DNA of 64,000 nucleotides from contig JABWDB010000001.1 of assembly GCA_019614645.1 (NCBI GenBank), positions 14,673,501 to 14,737,500 of the forward strand, read 5' to 3'. The DNA comes from Stratiolaelaps scimitus (taxonomy: Eukaryota > Arthropoda > Arachnida > Mesostigmata > Laelapidae). Below the pieces are notes generated by a model. It was given only the letters and a program-made list of their open reading frames with translations, searched no databases and was not told the DNA's origin. Shown one piece after another: positions 13,595 to 26,724 of the stretch; the first letter of the stretch is position 1; each line of letters begins with the position of its first letter. The translations under genes were made by a program, and so were the position numbers.

Positions 13595-13685
13595 TGCGCC
13601 GTTGGTGTAGTGGAATCACTCACTCTTTAACAGACAACTGTTGATAGCCGTGGGTGCAGACGTTCTACCCACGATGTGTAAAAAT
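13595..13685 (+). repeat. Degenerate tRNA-like (possible SINE head) sequence
   Basis: GCGCCGTTGGTGTAGTGG resembles the start and A box of a tRNA or of the SINE family above. About 50 nt later GGTGCAGACGTTCTACCCAC resembles a decayed B box in similar spacing. The 15-mer CAGACAACTGTTGAT occurs at 13581-13595 and again at 13631-13645. No acceptor stem closes, so this is not a functional tRNA. It is either a decayed SINE head or a coincidence. Confidence 0.25.
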
Positions 13686-14159
13686 CTTTTGAAGCCACTA
13701 TAAGCATTTGCTAAATGTTCAATTGCGCCAGTCTTCTATTTCACCTCATATCAGTTTGAATCCAACTTTTTTTTAGAATGCGATACACCTTTGAATTTCC
13801 AATTAGTTCATGCGTAGGGGATGCTTCAACGCGGCGCCTACGTCCGCCCCTTCTTTAACAAACTTACGCGTGTAAAAGCCTGCATAAGCATTCTATGGAC
13901 GTGTCATCGCTTTGCCGTTCGGGCACTGCGAGATCCTGCGTGCACTTCGTTCTCATGCTAAACAATATTCAATGTTGGGTAGTAACACAAGTTTAAGCAG
14001 TAGTCTGTGATTGTCTGTTCCTCTTCACCCCTTGAGTCAACCGCCCGACGCGGCCATACCCCTCCCTAACTGAGCTATTCATGTTCACTAATACTATTAT
14101 AGTATCATTGTACTGCAACTCCTAGTACGCCCTCGTCCGCAACTTTAACAGGCATTCAG

Positions 14160-14511
14160 GACAAGCGTGCAGCGGACGTCTTCGTTCTCGTCCAGCAAAG
14201 CCGTTCTTCCCGGACCTCTCGTATCGATACGTTCCCCGTCAGTGGCAGATTTCAGCTCGAGTCAAGATCGCTCAAAAGCGGGCCAAGACGCAGGGAGCAC
14301 CGTCCCTACCGCAAAGTCCCTAGAAACAGCGACAGCACCGCACAGCAGCGATACCGGCAACATCAGTAAAACGACCCCGCTGCTCGTGCAGCCTCAGGGT
14401 GTCGTGCCCCAGATGTTGGGGGTTGTCGGGGGCCGGGGAAGAAGCGACAGGCCGCTTTCGGCCGCATCCTGCTTGGTATGCCACGCTGCCATTTCCTGCT
14501 TCCACCCCTGA
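14160..14511 (+). CDS. Candidate Ser/Thr-rich exon, unknown protein
   Basis: After a possible acceptor (aacaggcattcag|G at 14159/14160) there are about 117 open codons. They begin TSVQRTSSFSSSKAVLPG and continue through SKTTPLLVQPQGVVPQMLGV to a TGA. The peptide is disordered, Ser/Thr/Pro/Gln-rich and like the linker of a regulatory protein, but no domain is recognisable. A possible donor (TTG|GTATGC) near 14475 would shorten it. Just downstream are (CAG)n tracts at about 14514-14532 and 14574-14590 and a (CCG)n tract near 14710-14730. The minus strand is also open here, with a good donor at the GGC tract, so strand is uncertain. Confidence 0.22.
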
Positions 14512-14769
14512 GCAGCAGCAGCAGCAGCAGCTAAGGCAACAGAGGCGTGCAGCAAAGCAGGATCAGCCAAGAAACAGCAGCAGCAGCAGCAAGCGACGCT
14601 GCACCAGACCTTGTCGCATACAGGCTTGTTGAAGAGAGATCCTGAGTCCTCCTGTTTCTCATAGTCGTCGGTCTCCGCTGTTGCTGCTACTGCTATTCTC
14701 CCGTTCTTACCGCCGCCGCCGCCGCCGCTATTTTCCTCGCCAGTCAGCACCGCCCAACCTTGAGACGAA

Positions 14770-17330
14770 CCCTTCCCTCGGAAAACACTCTACCCCCTCC
14801 CTGCTTTTTTTCCAGATTCCCGCTTTCTAAGCTAACGAACTCCCGCCTCGACATCGGCCACCTCCACTGGCGCGTGTTGTGTAGAAGACCGGGGAGTAGT
14901 GACATCGTGTAGTTCGATACATGGGGAAATATTTCAACTAGAAAGAAGAGGTAAGTTGGTTGCTTTTCTCTTCATCGGCTGAGGTCGAGTTCCGCCACTC
15001 CTGAGGTAGCAGTAACGGTACTAGTAGTGCGTAGCGATGCTAGTTGACACCAGTACAAGAATGAGTTTCGAGAACCTTGTGTTGAGTATAGCGAATGAAG
15101 ACAGATAACGAGCAAGACCCCATAAATGTATACACTTAGATAGAGGTCGAAAGAGAAATAGAGAGGGGGATACGTTGTTCGGTGCTATTTTGTACATTGG
15201 AGAACTTTGACAACATTCGAACCACCCGTCATAGCTAGGGAAAGCCTGGCCTATGGACGCCGGAGTCATTTCCTTACATGCAGTTCAGCGCTAGTTCAGT
15301 TCCTTAGCACCGACATAAATCTAGAAGCCAACGCAACGTTCGGTGCTGACAATCAGCGTTCCCCGATCAAGTTTTTGTTTTTCAAAGAACGAATCAACAA
15401 CGAATAAATTTACACCGATAATTGGTAAAATAGAAACGTTCGACAGGGAGGCCTTCACCCTCGGTAAAGAGTTCACTACCGGTGTAATCGATTCGGGAGG
15501 GGCAACTGGCCTGTTGGAGACCGCAGAGGAGATGACCTCACTTTGGGACATCTCGCGAGAGACGATGCCTCGCGACGATCGCCGCAGCAACTAAGGAATG
15601 GTGACGCTAATGGAAAGTATACTGCCAGTGCGCTGACTTCGATGCGTAAACGACAAGGATGAGTACCTCTGATGTCTGCTAGAAATAATAGTTCTAATTA
15701 TGTTTCTACAAAAGTTACCGAACTATACCGTATCTCAGCAATAATATAATAGATTATAATTTATATATTAATCATTGTTGAAACTTACAGATATAGTAAG
15801 TGCTACTGAACAGGGGTAATAATTGAAAAATGAAATGTGACTAAAAAAGTGTGAGTTTTACGTTCTCTTATGTCGAATTCGGTCTCAACGTGTAACGTAA
15901 TTATCTGTCGCATGGAGAGACAGATACCACATCACCCTTCATGGGGCATCATCCTTCTTAACGGGTACCTGGTTGGAGTTATATTTCCTGACGCAAGTAG
16001 ATTTATTTATTATACCTAACAACTAAATTAAGACGTACAATTCATTATTCATTAATTAGCTCTTGTTCTGATGTTCTGAACCAGGATTAGTCAAGCGTCG
16101 AGTTTTGTCGAACCTTCAACCTCGGTGATGTTCCTTTTCCAAAGGAACAAACAGCTCTTCGTCTCACAGCTCTCGTAGTCTCTTCGCGCATACAATGGCC
16201 ACGTTGACTGACTGTGCAAACGACCTTCATTCAGAATCGAAGTCAACCTACACACACGTGGCCACCCACACGGGGACACCTACCCGCCGAACGTTGTGTT
16301 CGCACTTTGCACGCAAGGGCCGTCTTGCGTTTATCTCCGATAGTCAGATCAGGCGAAATGTGCAAATGTCTGTGAGCGTGTGTTTGCGTGCCTGTGTGAA
16401 AGTCCCATCTCTAATTGTAACAGTTCAGCGATCCGCCGTATGTCGGGAAATCCGATCGGAATAACACGCGAGCCTGTGCTAACCCTCAAAAAATCTCTAA
16501 CTTTATTCTAGATTTGCAATATCATACTATATATATATATATATAGCGGTAATCAGAACGGGAGGTGGGGTCTGGAAGATCGTCCTTACTGTATTCATAA
16601 TAGTGATCGACCGTATGAACCCAGCCGACATCATCGTGGGTGTGCGAGATGATGTGAATGTTGAGGTGACCCTCCTTGGGTTTATGGCACGCCTGTAAAG
16701 AAATGATAAAATTAGAGTCAGCAGAGACGACGGCAACAGGTGGTTCAATGGGCTCCCGTAACTACCACTGATCTATATTTCTGTCCCTTACTTAGTATAA
16801 TAATTATATCGTTAGTTGCTAGCTAGCGAAATGCATACGAGCTCACACATCGAGGTTGATAAGTCCAATAATTAGGAAAGTAATAAGGTCTCTTTTGTGA
16901 ACGAACAAAGTAAAAATACCACGTACAACGGTACATTTAATACTTGGATTAATATCATAACTTCGTACATAATTACGTCGACCTGCAAAGCAGCAGCAAC
17001 AACGACAACAACAATACTTCAATACAAATAAACACAACAAAAGTTTATTTGCTATATTCGATATTTTCAGTGTCGGGCTTTAACCGAATGCAGGACAACG
17101 AGAATATGAAATGACTTCAACCCTTTGTTCAAGTCGAAGTAGATTATCTCGAACAAATCGATAATACGGTTATTCCGGTTGTACCGGAAAGATGTTGAGA
17201 GAAAAAGCTAAGAAAACATTTGTCTGTGCAAAACTACACAACCGCAGCTAAATGAATAAACTGCTGAGCTAGTGTGCCCGTGTTCCCCGTTTCTCCAGGG
17301 ACGTAAATAAACATCCTGTATAACTGACAG
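14770..17330. other. No convincing gene
   Basis: A perfect donor (GAAGAG|GTAAGT, at 14951) follows sequence without a frame and could end an untranslated exon. Both strands are open at 15.32-15.59 kb for about 85 codons, with no domain. Confidence 0.5.
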
Positions 17331-17341
17331 CATTCTATTCT

Positions 17342-17507
17342 AGTCGAGACCCGGTGGCGTAGTGCATTCTTGTGCGCCTTGCAATCGGAAGAGATACATA
17401 GGTGCACGGGATCGTTTACGGGGGTCCGTCTCTTATGAAGCAATGCCACAGGCAGCTCTACCGTGGACATTAAATGTTGGCTGTAGGTCAGCCGTTGAAA
17501 ATGCGTA
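17342..17507 (+). mobile_element. SINE-like element, copy C
   Basis: Plus-strand copy of the same family. It has an A-box-like CCGGTGGCGTAGTGC at 17351-17365, the shared GCGCCTTGCAATCGGAAG, and a degenerate B box GGATCGTTTACGG near 17408-17420. A deletion follows, then the body GAAGCAATGCCACAGGCAG and CCGTGGACATTAAATGTTGG. Flanks CATTCTATTCT (17331-17341) and CATTCTATTTT (17508-17518) match at 10 of 11 bases, a plausible target-site duplication. Divergence from copy A suggests an old insertion. Confidence 0.7.
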
Positions 17508-17519
17508 CATTCTATTTTA

Positions 17520-19970
17520 AAGCTATTGGAAAACTCCTGCGTGATCCGCTCCTTCGGCACTTGAGCCACCACCTGGAATGACAATAGTCAATAGAAAAAG
17601 ACATCAAGAAGCGCAGGATGCATCAGTCGAACAGACATGAATGATGATGGTGATGACAACAATAAGTTTGACTGGAGCGAGGCATTTACTCAGGAAATGC
17701 TCATCCCTTGACTAAACTGTATTGTGTACTCCACCACATCACTTACTCGCTACACAGTTGATAAGGTATCCATCTGTTCAGCTGATGCTGCCCACCACAG
17801 GCGAAATTGAGACTTTAAGCGTTGCCAGTGTATAGTGGAAATTAATCGAACCAGTGCGAACGACAAATACAAACTGATCTTATCTGAGATGAGTTTCAGA
17901 CACGTCAACTGGGTCCTCTGACACTCAAACCGAGCCAAGCGTCTTTTTTTTGCAACAGCGCTACCGGAAGTGACAAACATATGAGTAAGTGACTCACAAT
18001 CATAATCAATAATGAGCTCACATATTGATATATCGTTGACATATATAATGTACTTCTAAATGAAAGGTCATTGGGTGATGCTGATGCTATTGATGGTGCA
18101 GGCATACGGGAGTTCACTCGGCGATCCACAATATGTGTTGCACTCTGTCATGCAACTGATGTTTTCGTAAAGGAAAATTATTCACTATTCAAAAGTTTAC
18201 TTATTTAATATTACCCAAGCACATCTCTGCGTGAGAACATTCAACCGTGGCGTTATATTGAATTAATCTATTCTAAGTAAAGTACCTTGATCATGTGCCT
18301 TTGCCGAAGTTAGTTCGGCTAGTTTTTTTTTTGAGTTTTTTGGGAAAGAAGTTGCTTGCTATATAACGGCAAATATCTTGGGCGTAGATCCGTAAAACTG
18401 TTGGGTCGACTAGACACTCATCGTTTTGTTGTTCGCGTCCAACTGCCGGGTAATGAAATATCGGACATTTTGCATATTGATAAAGCATATGGTGTTGAAT
18501 CGTGGGCTGAGAGCAGGTCGTGACGACGGCGCCTACGCAACAGCAGCTAAGTAGTGGTAGCCTGGCGTCGTCAAAAACGCTAACAGCAATTGAGACCGGG
18601 CTGCAGTTTAAATAGAAAAAAAATATATATATATATTAACCTCGAATAACCACCACGCTAGATAATAATTTGTGAAGCGATCACGGGGCAGAAGACTGAG
18701 GCTGGACTGGTGACTCGTCATAACCGTTGTTGTGATAATGTCTATTGTAAACACTAGGCCAGTTTTATAAACTAATTTACAAAATGATCGATTGACTGAT
18801 TGATTGATTGATGAATCGAACTGAGGAAGAAGTTTCGCTCACATTCGGTGCCGGACACAAAACGCACGCGACTATTTGACAGTGAAACTTTAATCTATGG
18901 CTTATAATGCCCACGAGTCAGATTGGGCCTCGCTGCAGATTGCCGGGAACACGATTCGGGCTGACCATTTGCTTTACCCAGCCAATCGCAGCTGAATAAT
19001 TCGGAGTGTATGACAAGCGCGAATATCGCAGGCATCATGAAACATATCGGAGCTACTCCACAAAACAACTGCTCATTTGTAACGAAAGAAATTCCTGCTC
19101 GGTAACAGATCCATGAAAAAAACGTTGTAGCACTCGTGTTTGATGCCGACAACAGTACAATACATTCTACGGATCGACATTTTGATCTATTCGAAATAAC
19201 ACAATAATTAATTATTTATTCCATCATAGTAAAAGAGAGAGACAGAGAGAGAGATGGTTAATGAGTTGCCTATGAGATCGCGGTTCATCCCGTTCATTTC
19301 TGAGGCGAAGAATTGGCAGCACTTTCATTTGTATTCATCATTTAATCTAAGTCCAGAGAAACGAGTCTGATAGTAGTTATCTGTATTTGAGCATCAAACA
19401 TGGTTTTCCCATCGAAATGTAAATCTAACTAGGTATTATAGTTGGGGCGTGTCATATACTATTAAGTAAGAAAATCTATCAGAAAAAGCTACCATTGTGA
19501 ATAACAGAAAGAGACTAAATAAATCCCAAAGACTAATCGTGGTGATATTGGTCGTCTTTCGCCGTTTCGACGAATTCTAATTGATATTGCCCTCATCATC
19601 CTGATTCATTTCTATTGAACAACATGTGACGCTTACGTGAATCAGAACAATCAATGGGTCTAGGTGTTCTATCTTCTTCAAGCTCTTGTGCCAAGCTAGC
19701 ATCACTCCCAGCAGCTCATCCTCAATTTTCCAAGAGCACTATTGGAACAGCAAAGGATAGACTCTGCTCTTCAACTCTTCGGCATTGCAGAGAAATCGGT
19801 GGCTGTCAATGATCGTTGTCAATGTTATTGTTGTTGTTCCACAGATCAGTGCACCTTCGCGGGCGTCGACTACCAAGTATAGAAGTCCACTGGGTAGATA
19901 TGTCGCGTATCGAATAGAAAGTTAAGTATCCTACACGATATCTTGGTATCATCCAATGCTAATGCTGATT
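17520..19970. other. No gene seen
   Basis: AT-rich, with short frames and small TA and A/T tracts only. Confidence 0.6.
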
Positions 19971-20035
19971 GAAGTCGCTGTGCAAGGGGTGCCATTGTAA
20001 CCGTCGCCGCCGCAGAAGCAGTAGTAGTTGTCCAT

Positions 20036-20554
20036 ATGTCAATTTCGATCTCTCCGTCTGCTCCACGATCAGCACCAACATCATCGCCAGCACCCTCAAT
20101 GAATCGCAGCAACGGCAATGAAAACAGCAGCAGCAACAGCTACGACAATATCAGCGATCATCATCATAATAATAATATCTGCCTACCTTCCAGTGCCACC
20201 GCCGTTAGCCATTCATATACTATATCATATCATCAGTATTATCAAGAGCAGAAGCAGCAGCAGCAACAACAATAACAGCAGCAGGACGGGCGTCATTTGC
20301 GACCGTCTGAGTTGAGCAGAGCTGCTACTGCTGCCGCCGTCGCGGCCAACGGCGGCAGCACCGCTACAATCGCTGTGGAGCATTATAGCGTGTCGTCTCC
20401 AATCGCCTCCCCCCGCCCGCCCGCCCGCCCGCTCTGGCGTCCCCTACCGCGGCGTCAGTCACCAGGATTAACTAACCAAGCAACGAATGAACGGAGGAGA
20501 GAGCGAACCAGCCACCAGCAGCGGCAGCAGCAGCAGCACAACGTATCAGGCTGA
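20036..20554 (+). CDS. Candidate poly-Gln low-complexity coding region with one in-frame TAA
   Basis: ATG at 20036 opens a frame of Ser/Pro, then Asn/Ser, His/Asn and finally a Gln run. A single TAA at 20273-20275 sits inside the CAG/CAA tract (CAA CAA CAA TAA CAG CAG CAG). The same frame then continues open for 92 more codons to TGA at 20552-20554, with Ala/Gly, Pro/Arg and another Gln stretch near the end. Upstream the frame is open back to 19973. Composition is like low-complexity regions of arthropod transcription factors, but no DNA-binding domain is present. Alternatives are a pseudogene, a CAA-to-TAA allele or sequencing error, or an untranslated exon whose repeats avoid stops. Confidence 0.3.
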
Positions 20555-21316
20555 TGTCGCCTTGTGGCACTGGCGAGCAACGTCACATTAGGCCCTTCAG
20601 AGGTAACTTGCTATAGTATCCAGTGCATCCATCTATTCTATGTCTATCTTATGACTTTAGCCTCCGATACCGTCTCGCGGACAGCGGGCACTATGCGGCA
20701 GCGGTGGTGGCGGATAGCATCTTGTTAGTAGGTATAGATCGCCTACTACAAGGCCTCTGAGCCTTGCTGGCTGGCTAGCTAGGTAACCGCTGTAAGCTTG
20801 TAAGTTTGGTGCTGGCAGGCGGCCACTCGATTGCTGAAGTTAAACGAACGGACGGAAAGAAACAAAATGCCCAGTGTCAGGACCCATAGCCTGAAGGTGG
20901 CTGGGTGAGTCCTGTCCGGCTGTAGCGCTATTGTATTCAGAGCGGCTGCCGCTCCCGCCGCCGCCAAACTGATGAGCGTTCCCCACCGGCAACACCAGTT
21001 ACACTAGAAGATGCCGCCGCCGCCTGCTGCTACTGCTGATTACGACGACACACTATGACAACTACACGGTAACTCACAATTGTTGGACACGTTGTAATGA
21101 TTATGCCAATGATGATGATCATGCTGATCAAAGTTGTTGATCGTGATGGTCATGTTATTGCTCTAAGGAGAAGAGAGGTGATTGTTACAGCCATTGCCGC
21201 CCAGGTCGCGCTACTCACACTAACAGCGCCTACCTGCAACACAGCAGCAAACTCGTGTTGTAACAAACGCTTGCAGCTATTACTGCACCTATTACTGTAA
21301 TGTAATAGTATATAGA

Positions 21317-21342
21317 CATATATATATATATATATATATATA
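21317..21342 (+). repeat. (TA)n microsatellite
   Basis: About 13 TA units in a region also holding CAG/GTT-type trinucleotide runs (21415-21440). Confidence 0.9.
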
Positions 21343-21821
21343 GATACATTGCGTAGCGTTAATTGTCTGATTTGTTGTTTTGAGGTGAAGTTCTACAGTA
21401 ACGAGAGTGGTCGTCGTTGTTACTGTTGTTGTTGCTGCATCGTGGGTGATTACTCCCCGCTGTGGAAAATACTCCGAAGCTTCAACTGCCACCCTCACCT
21501 TATATGTACTCTGCTGCGAGCAGGCCACCAGGATGATAACGCTTGTGGGCCAGCGGAATTGGGTAGAATGATACGCCCACTAATTAAATATTGCCAATGT
21601 TCGTAAACATCATCTGCATATATTTGCTGTCGTACCGTTTGGTGACGCAGCCACTTCGCTGTTGTCCGCCAGTTTACGCCAAACGTCTGTTGGCCAAATG
21701 GAGGAAAAAACCACGCGAAAAATATTATCATCGTGTACTTTCTATGCTCAAACAAGCCGCTCATTCCGTGTGCTGGAGCTGAACAATAACAGTAAAAGTA
21801 GCTAAAATTTACAAACAATAC

Positions 21822-21977
21822 CTTCTTCAAGCAATCGCCCCGGTCGTTGGAGTCATAATCTACCTCGCTCACGCTTGTCGTGCAAACGGCAAGTTTCGCT
21901 TCTTTACGAGAACCAAAGAACAATTCTATTCCCTTTTCTAATAGATAATCCCACGGCGGGGGCGAAGCCGTGTTCAC
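21822..21977 (-). CDS. Candidate internal exon, unknown protein
   Basis: On the minus strand an acceptor (gatctagtcag|GTG) and a donor (AAG|gtattg) bound 156 nt, exactly 52 codons with both borders in phase 0. The peptide runs from VNTASPPPWDYLLEKGIELF to VDYDSNDRGDCLKK. It is mixed in composition, charged and without repeats, which makes it one of the more protein-like short frames here. The frame continues past the donor into intron-like AT-rich sequence. No family is recognised. The acceptor's pyrimidine tract is weak. Confidence 0.27.
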
Positions 21978-21979
21978 CT

Positions 21980-24900
21980 GACTAGATCACTAAACTAGAA
22001 ATCAACTTAACAAACAAGATCAACAATGAAGACTGGTATCCAACAACAATTCATCTCAGTCGGAACGAAGCGGTTGATCTTTCCACTCCAATCCCATCAA
22101 CGTCACAGCCGCCTGTCAAGCTCGCAGTATTACAGCAGGTTCTATATTATACATATTGATAGCGTGTACATGTATATATATATATATATATACATAAACT
22201 TTGATGGCGTTTTCTCCGGGTGATTAGCAACGCTCATCATCGGATGACGTCATCACGGCTGACTTCGGTCGCTCCTCTGACAGCAGTGGCAACCAGTGGA
22301 GCGTCTTTAGTAACGAGAAAATGCCGCCTTGATGTATTGGTGTGTGTTTGTGTGTGTGTGTCTACACCACCGACGGGCGATCTCCCTTCTTCTTCGAGAG
22401 AGAAAGAGAGATCAGGAAATGACCACAAGAAACGACTACAACGGCCACTGCCTTCGTAGTGTGACGAGCGACAAATGAAAAACTCTTCTTGGTTATTCCG
22501 AGTCGTTATTATGGAATGCATACATGCTATTATAGTAGTGAGTATCAATGCAACGAATGCGTTTACTCGATCAGGTGGCTTTTCGTTGTCACAAACAGTA
22601 AAACGACCACTGGGTAAAACACGGAACCATCGAGGACGGCGTTGATAACTACGATTAGATAACAATTTCAGGTTTCAGGTTGTTGTCATTGCAGCCAACT
22701 TGATCTGAGCAACTTGGCTTGCAGCCGCCACTGCCAACGATATTGACGCGTTCAATTAGTGACCAACGCTCTAACAGCTCTCACGAATATGGTAACCATG
22801 CCCACACATGTATGCAACGAGAAGCCACTGGAACTAAATAGACTGACTGACTTCCAAAAAATAGGCTGACAGAGACAACGACAGATGGCCGTCGAGAGTT
22901 CGCTAGGAATAAACGCATGCTTGAGTATACGACTTAACCTTAATGGCCGGTGAATACAATTTCACCATGAGCGGGTTCGCTGCCGATTTCGAATTGTTCA
23001 ACGATGTTAATACGCAAGTGGTAGCGGGTTCGTCGAGTATTTTCTTAGAGATTTGTTAACGGAAATAAGAAAATTACGCCTTATATCGAATGTATCAAAT
23101 CTATGGTGTAACTGAAAGAAGGGATCCGCATACAACTTTTATTTTTGCCTATATTGTTACGTATTTCCATCTTAAGTCTCGTTACTTGAACGCAGTGCTC
23201 TTTCTCGATCTCTCCCTCTAACAAACTCGTTATGACCAGGACAGCTGGCTCCGACACCTGCCTCTGATATAATCTCCATTGGAAACATCAAGCATCATTA
23301 TGAGTTATTCCTATGCGTATGAATGAACTATTTTGGGCGTGACACATGATGAGGACATGTGCCTGATTTATTTTTGCGAAATACCGTTCATCAGTTCGCC
23401 ATCTAGAATCATGTTGTGTTTCTGCCTTTGATTGGGACGCCGGCCAATGATCACAAGCGTACTCTTGACGTCTTCAAAAATGCCGACAGCCACCCCTTTA
23501 GAGGGCGCACAGTTTCCAAGATTAAAAAAGGACACTCACTTCTCAGCGGAACGTTCACAATTTGCCATTGCCTGTTCTGACTGGCCAATGTGGCCTTTCA
23601 AAGTGGTATATCTCGTCACATTTTCACTGTTGTGCAACTTTGAGTGCTCACCACAACCAGAGAACAAATATCAACTCTGGCGTTTTTGATACATCGGTCG
23701 ACATAACCATCAGCTCTATACGGGCATATAGATGCCATGACATTGACGAGGCTACAGAGGAAAGCGCGTGTGTGTTTATGCTGAAAACAATGAAAATTCA
23801 TTCCATTCGTTTTGTGCGGCTGTTTGAAGAAAGACAAGAGATCTTCTCGTTACACTCGGAAAAATCCTAGCCCATTCTGTCAATTTCGTCATCAGCGCCC
23901 TATACTAATAATTGTAATACAATACATCCCATACATTTGTATCATCTATTTACTATCCAACGCCTTCTCCCTTGTAAACAAACAGCTCCGCCAGCTTGAA
24001 CGTGTCGAGGTCACACCGAGGTCACTTCGTGTATTCTTTGGCAGAGTTCCTCTCTCACATCGGCGTCCCCCCCCGCCGCCGCCACCGCCTTCTTGAGCGC
24101 GAGTAGTCCATTTGGTAGGCAAGCTTTCGTTAGAACGATGAAAATATGATACATTTTGATGAGAGGCTGCTTCGCGCCGACATCGTCAGCCAGCGACCGC
24201 GCGAAGCGGCAGGCGTTGTCACTGGCCGCCAACAGGGAACCCCCACCGCTGCTCACGCGGACGTCTGTGTGTGTGCGTGTGTGTATCGGTCAGTGAGTCT
24301 CTCACTCTCAGCTATCAAATAGTTGCAATCGTCGCCCTATCATTCACTCACTTAGGCAGCGACTCACTCGCCTCACTCGACGGCTGCCAAGGTGGCTGGC
24401 TGGCTGGCTGGGTGCATGCCTTCTCCAAACGCACTGAGGGACTTTCTTTCGCAGATGATATGAGTTGAGTCGTCGTCAGCGGTGACAGAGTCATCGTCGT
24501 CGTCGTCGTTGCCATCACCCTCACTCCCGACCGACCGACCGCCTGCCTCCGTCTTGATCCACAGGACGATGAAGGGGCTGACCATCTGCAGCATCCACAT
24601 ATTATACGAACGCACCAACACGACGGCCAGCAGCGGCAAGAACCAGCGGCACCGGCAAATTTTATGTAATGGACCATTTTGCCGCTGTGGAAACTGAAGA
24701 GCTCACCGTATAGCAGGGAACGACAAACGGCAACACTTAGGGCAGAGGTGAGCCGTTGCTGCTGCTGCTGGTGCTGGTTTTTTTTCCCTCGCTCCGTCGT
24801 CCAGCTTCTGGTCAGTGGCAGAATTCCAGGCTGTTGATGGCCATCAAAAAACACACAGATACACTCAAGGCGCAAAACTACTACCTCGCTCACGGGCGAA

Positions 24901-26242
24901 ACTGACGAAATATATATTGACTCTGCTAGATATTTGTTGGGGAGACATACTTTTGCAGCCTTGTTCCCCACTTCGTGTTGGTCCCTTTAAGTGTGACATG
25001 CATGTTCGGTGCAGACAGATGCGATCCTGCTAAGTGAAGCCAGAAGGCTGAGGGAAGCAATGACAGTTTACTGTTTAAATGCAATATATCATATTGCACA
25101 GATATGCACACTTACGACTAATATATGTTAAACCCAAATGGATGTTGGTTCGAGCGCAAACGGAATGACTAATGCAGTCAATACCTATCCACAAATTAAC
25201 TTCTTGCCCAGTTGGGTTCATATGCTAAGCATAAATTTATAGAAAAGAGAACAGCAACTGTCGAAGATGGCCCTCAGCTTAGCGGCAAACCGACAACGGG
25301 AAAGTAATGTTAAATGTCATAAAGACAAAAAGTAACAACAATATTATCAGCAGCAGCAGCAACTGCAGAGTGATCTTGTATCAAGCGCATGTTATTGTAT
25401 CTACACCAACGGTCCGTGCGAGTTATACAAAGTTGCAATAGTCGAGCAAAAAGCAATCAGCAGGTTCTGGAGATCGCATAACTGACAGAGGTTGTCCATT
25501 GATTGTGTATTTTATTCACTACGATATTGCATCATCTTCTTACCCTCGCTCGAGTAGTTGCTGTTGTTGTTGTTATCATTAGTCTGACGGCTCCAGGTGG
25601 CTATTTGGTGTTCTGCTGTTTTCAAAATGTTTTCAACAACGGTTCATGCGTGTTAGTGAAGTGTGTTCCGTCGGTGTTCACACTGAATCTGCTAAACTAG
25701 ACATGTTTGTCGCGGACGCCAACTCAGGTACCGGGACTTAAGCAAGCGGGAATTGTGGTTTCGTTGTTGTTGTTGTTATTTCGGTAGTTCTTCATCAACG
25801 AATGTCACTTAGACCCCCCTGTGTATTGTGGCTATCTCGTGATGATGAGCGACTATTCGTGATCGTTCGCGTCTGGAACATGAGGCCCTCAAATGACTGC
25901 CGACAAATAGATCATTTGCTTTGTACTAAGAAATGAATTGCTACGCTTCGCAACACATACATGAGGTATATACGGCCACTAGTAAATAAAATGAAAATCC
26001 CCTTTCTCGCATAGTAGTGCATACATACCTATTATGTTTAGCTGACAACGCCGGCCCCATTAATCTTGGAAGCACATTCATTCGTTGTGCTTGCTCGCCT
26101 GCTTGCTGTTGGCGTCTCCTGTTCCGCCAGAGCGTTTCCTCACAGATTCGCCAGAGTGGGTCAAAGTCGAGACCTGGCGGCCCCAACATCGCCATGGTCA
26201 CGATGAATAGAGGGCACAGCTATTACGCATCGTCCCTTTTAC

Positions 26243-26286
<44 letters not shown>

Positions 26287-26689
26287 ATGTGTGTGTGTGT
26301 GTGTGCTGCAGATCCGTTACATAACTGTACTGTAGTATTCTGTAATTGTTGTGTTCATGAAGTGAAAGAAGCCGTGTCAGAAAAGCCAGGCAGGCAGCCT
26401 AAATTTGCATTGTTATAATCATTATAGGCAAATATTGCCTATGACATGGATAACCTAAGTATGACTGGATTAAAAAAGCGGCTAAATGTACACAAGTCAG
26501 ATACATTTTTATCAGAGAAAAAAGGGCCACACATTCGAATTATTGCTACCATTGCACGCCTTTCGGGTGTCGTCTAAAGGTTCTATTTGGCAGTTACACT
26601 CAGCTAATTGGGTCAGCCATTTGATTCGCAAGCGTTAAAAGGTGATTTGACTGTACGAATACGAATCGGATACGAATACAAATCCTGAC

Positions 26690-26724
<35 letters not shown>

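Noticed and set aside
15321..15594. About 85 open codons on both strands
   Set aside because: Neither strand has a domain or convincing splice borders; mirrored openness suggests chance.
24348..24971. 207-codon minus-strand frame, the longest in the window
   Set aside because: Crosses GAC/CAG repeats and a fair internal acceptor, has Cys/Ser/Arg-rich arbitrary composition, and another frame of the same strand looks equally open.
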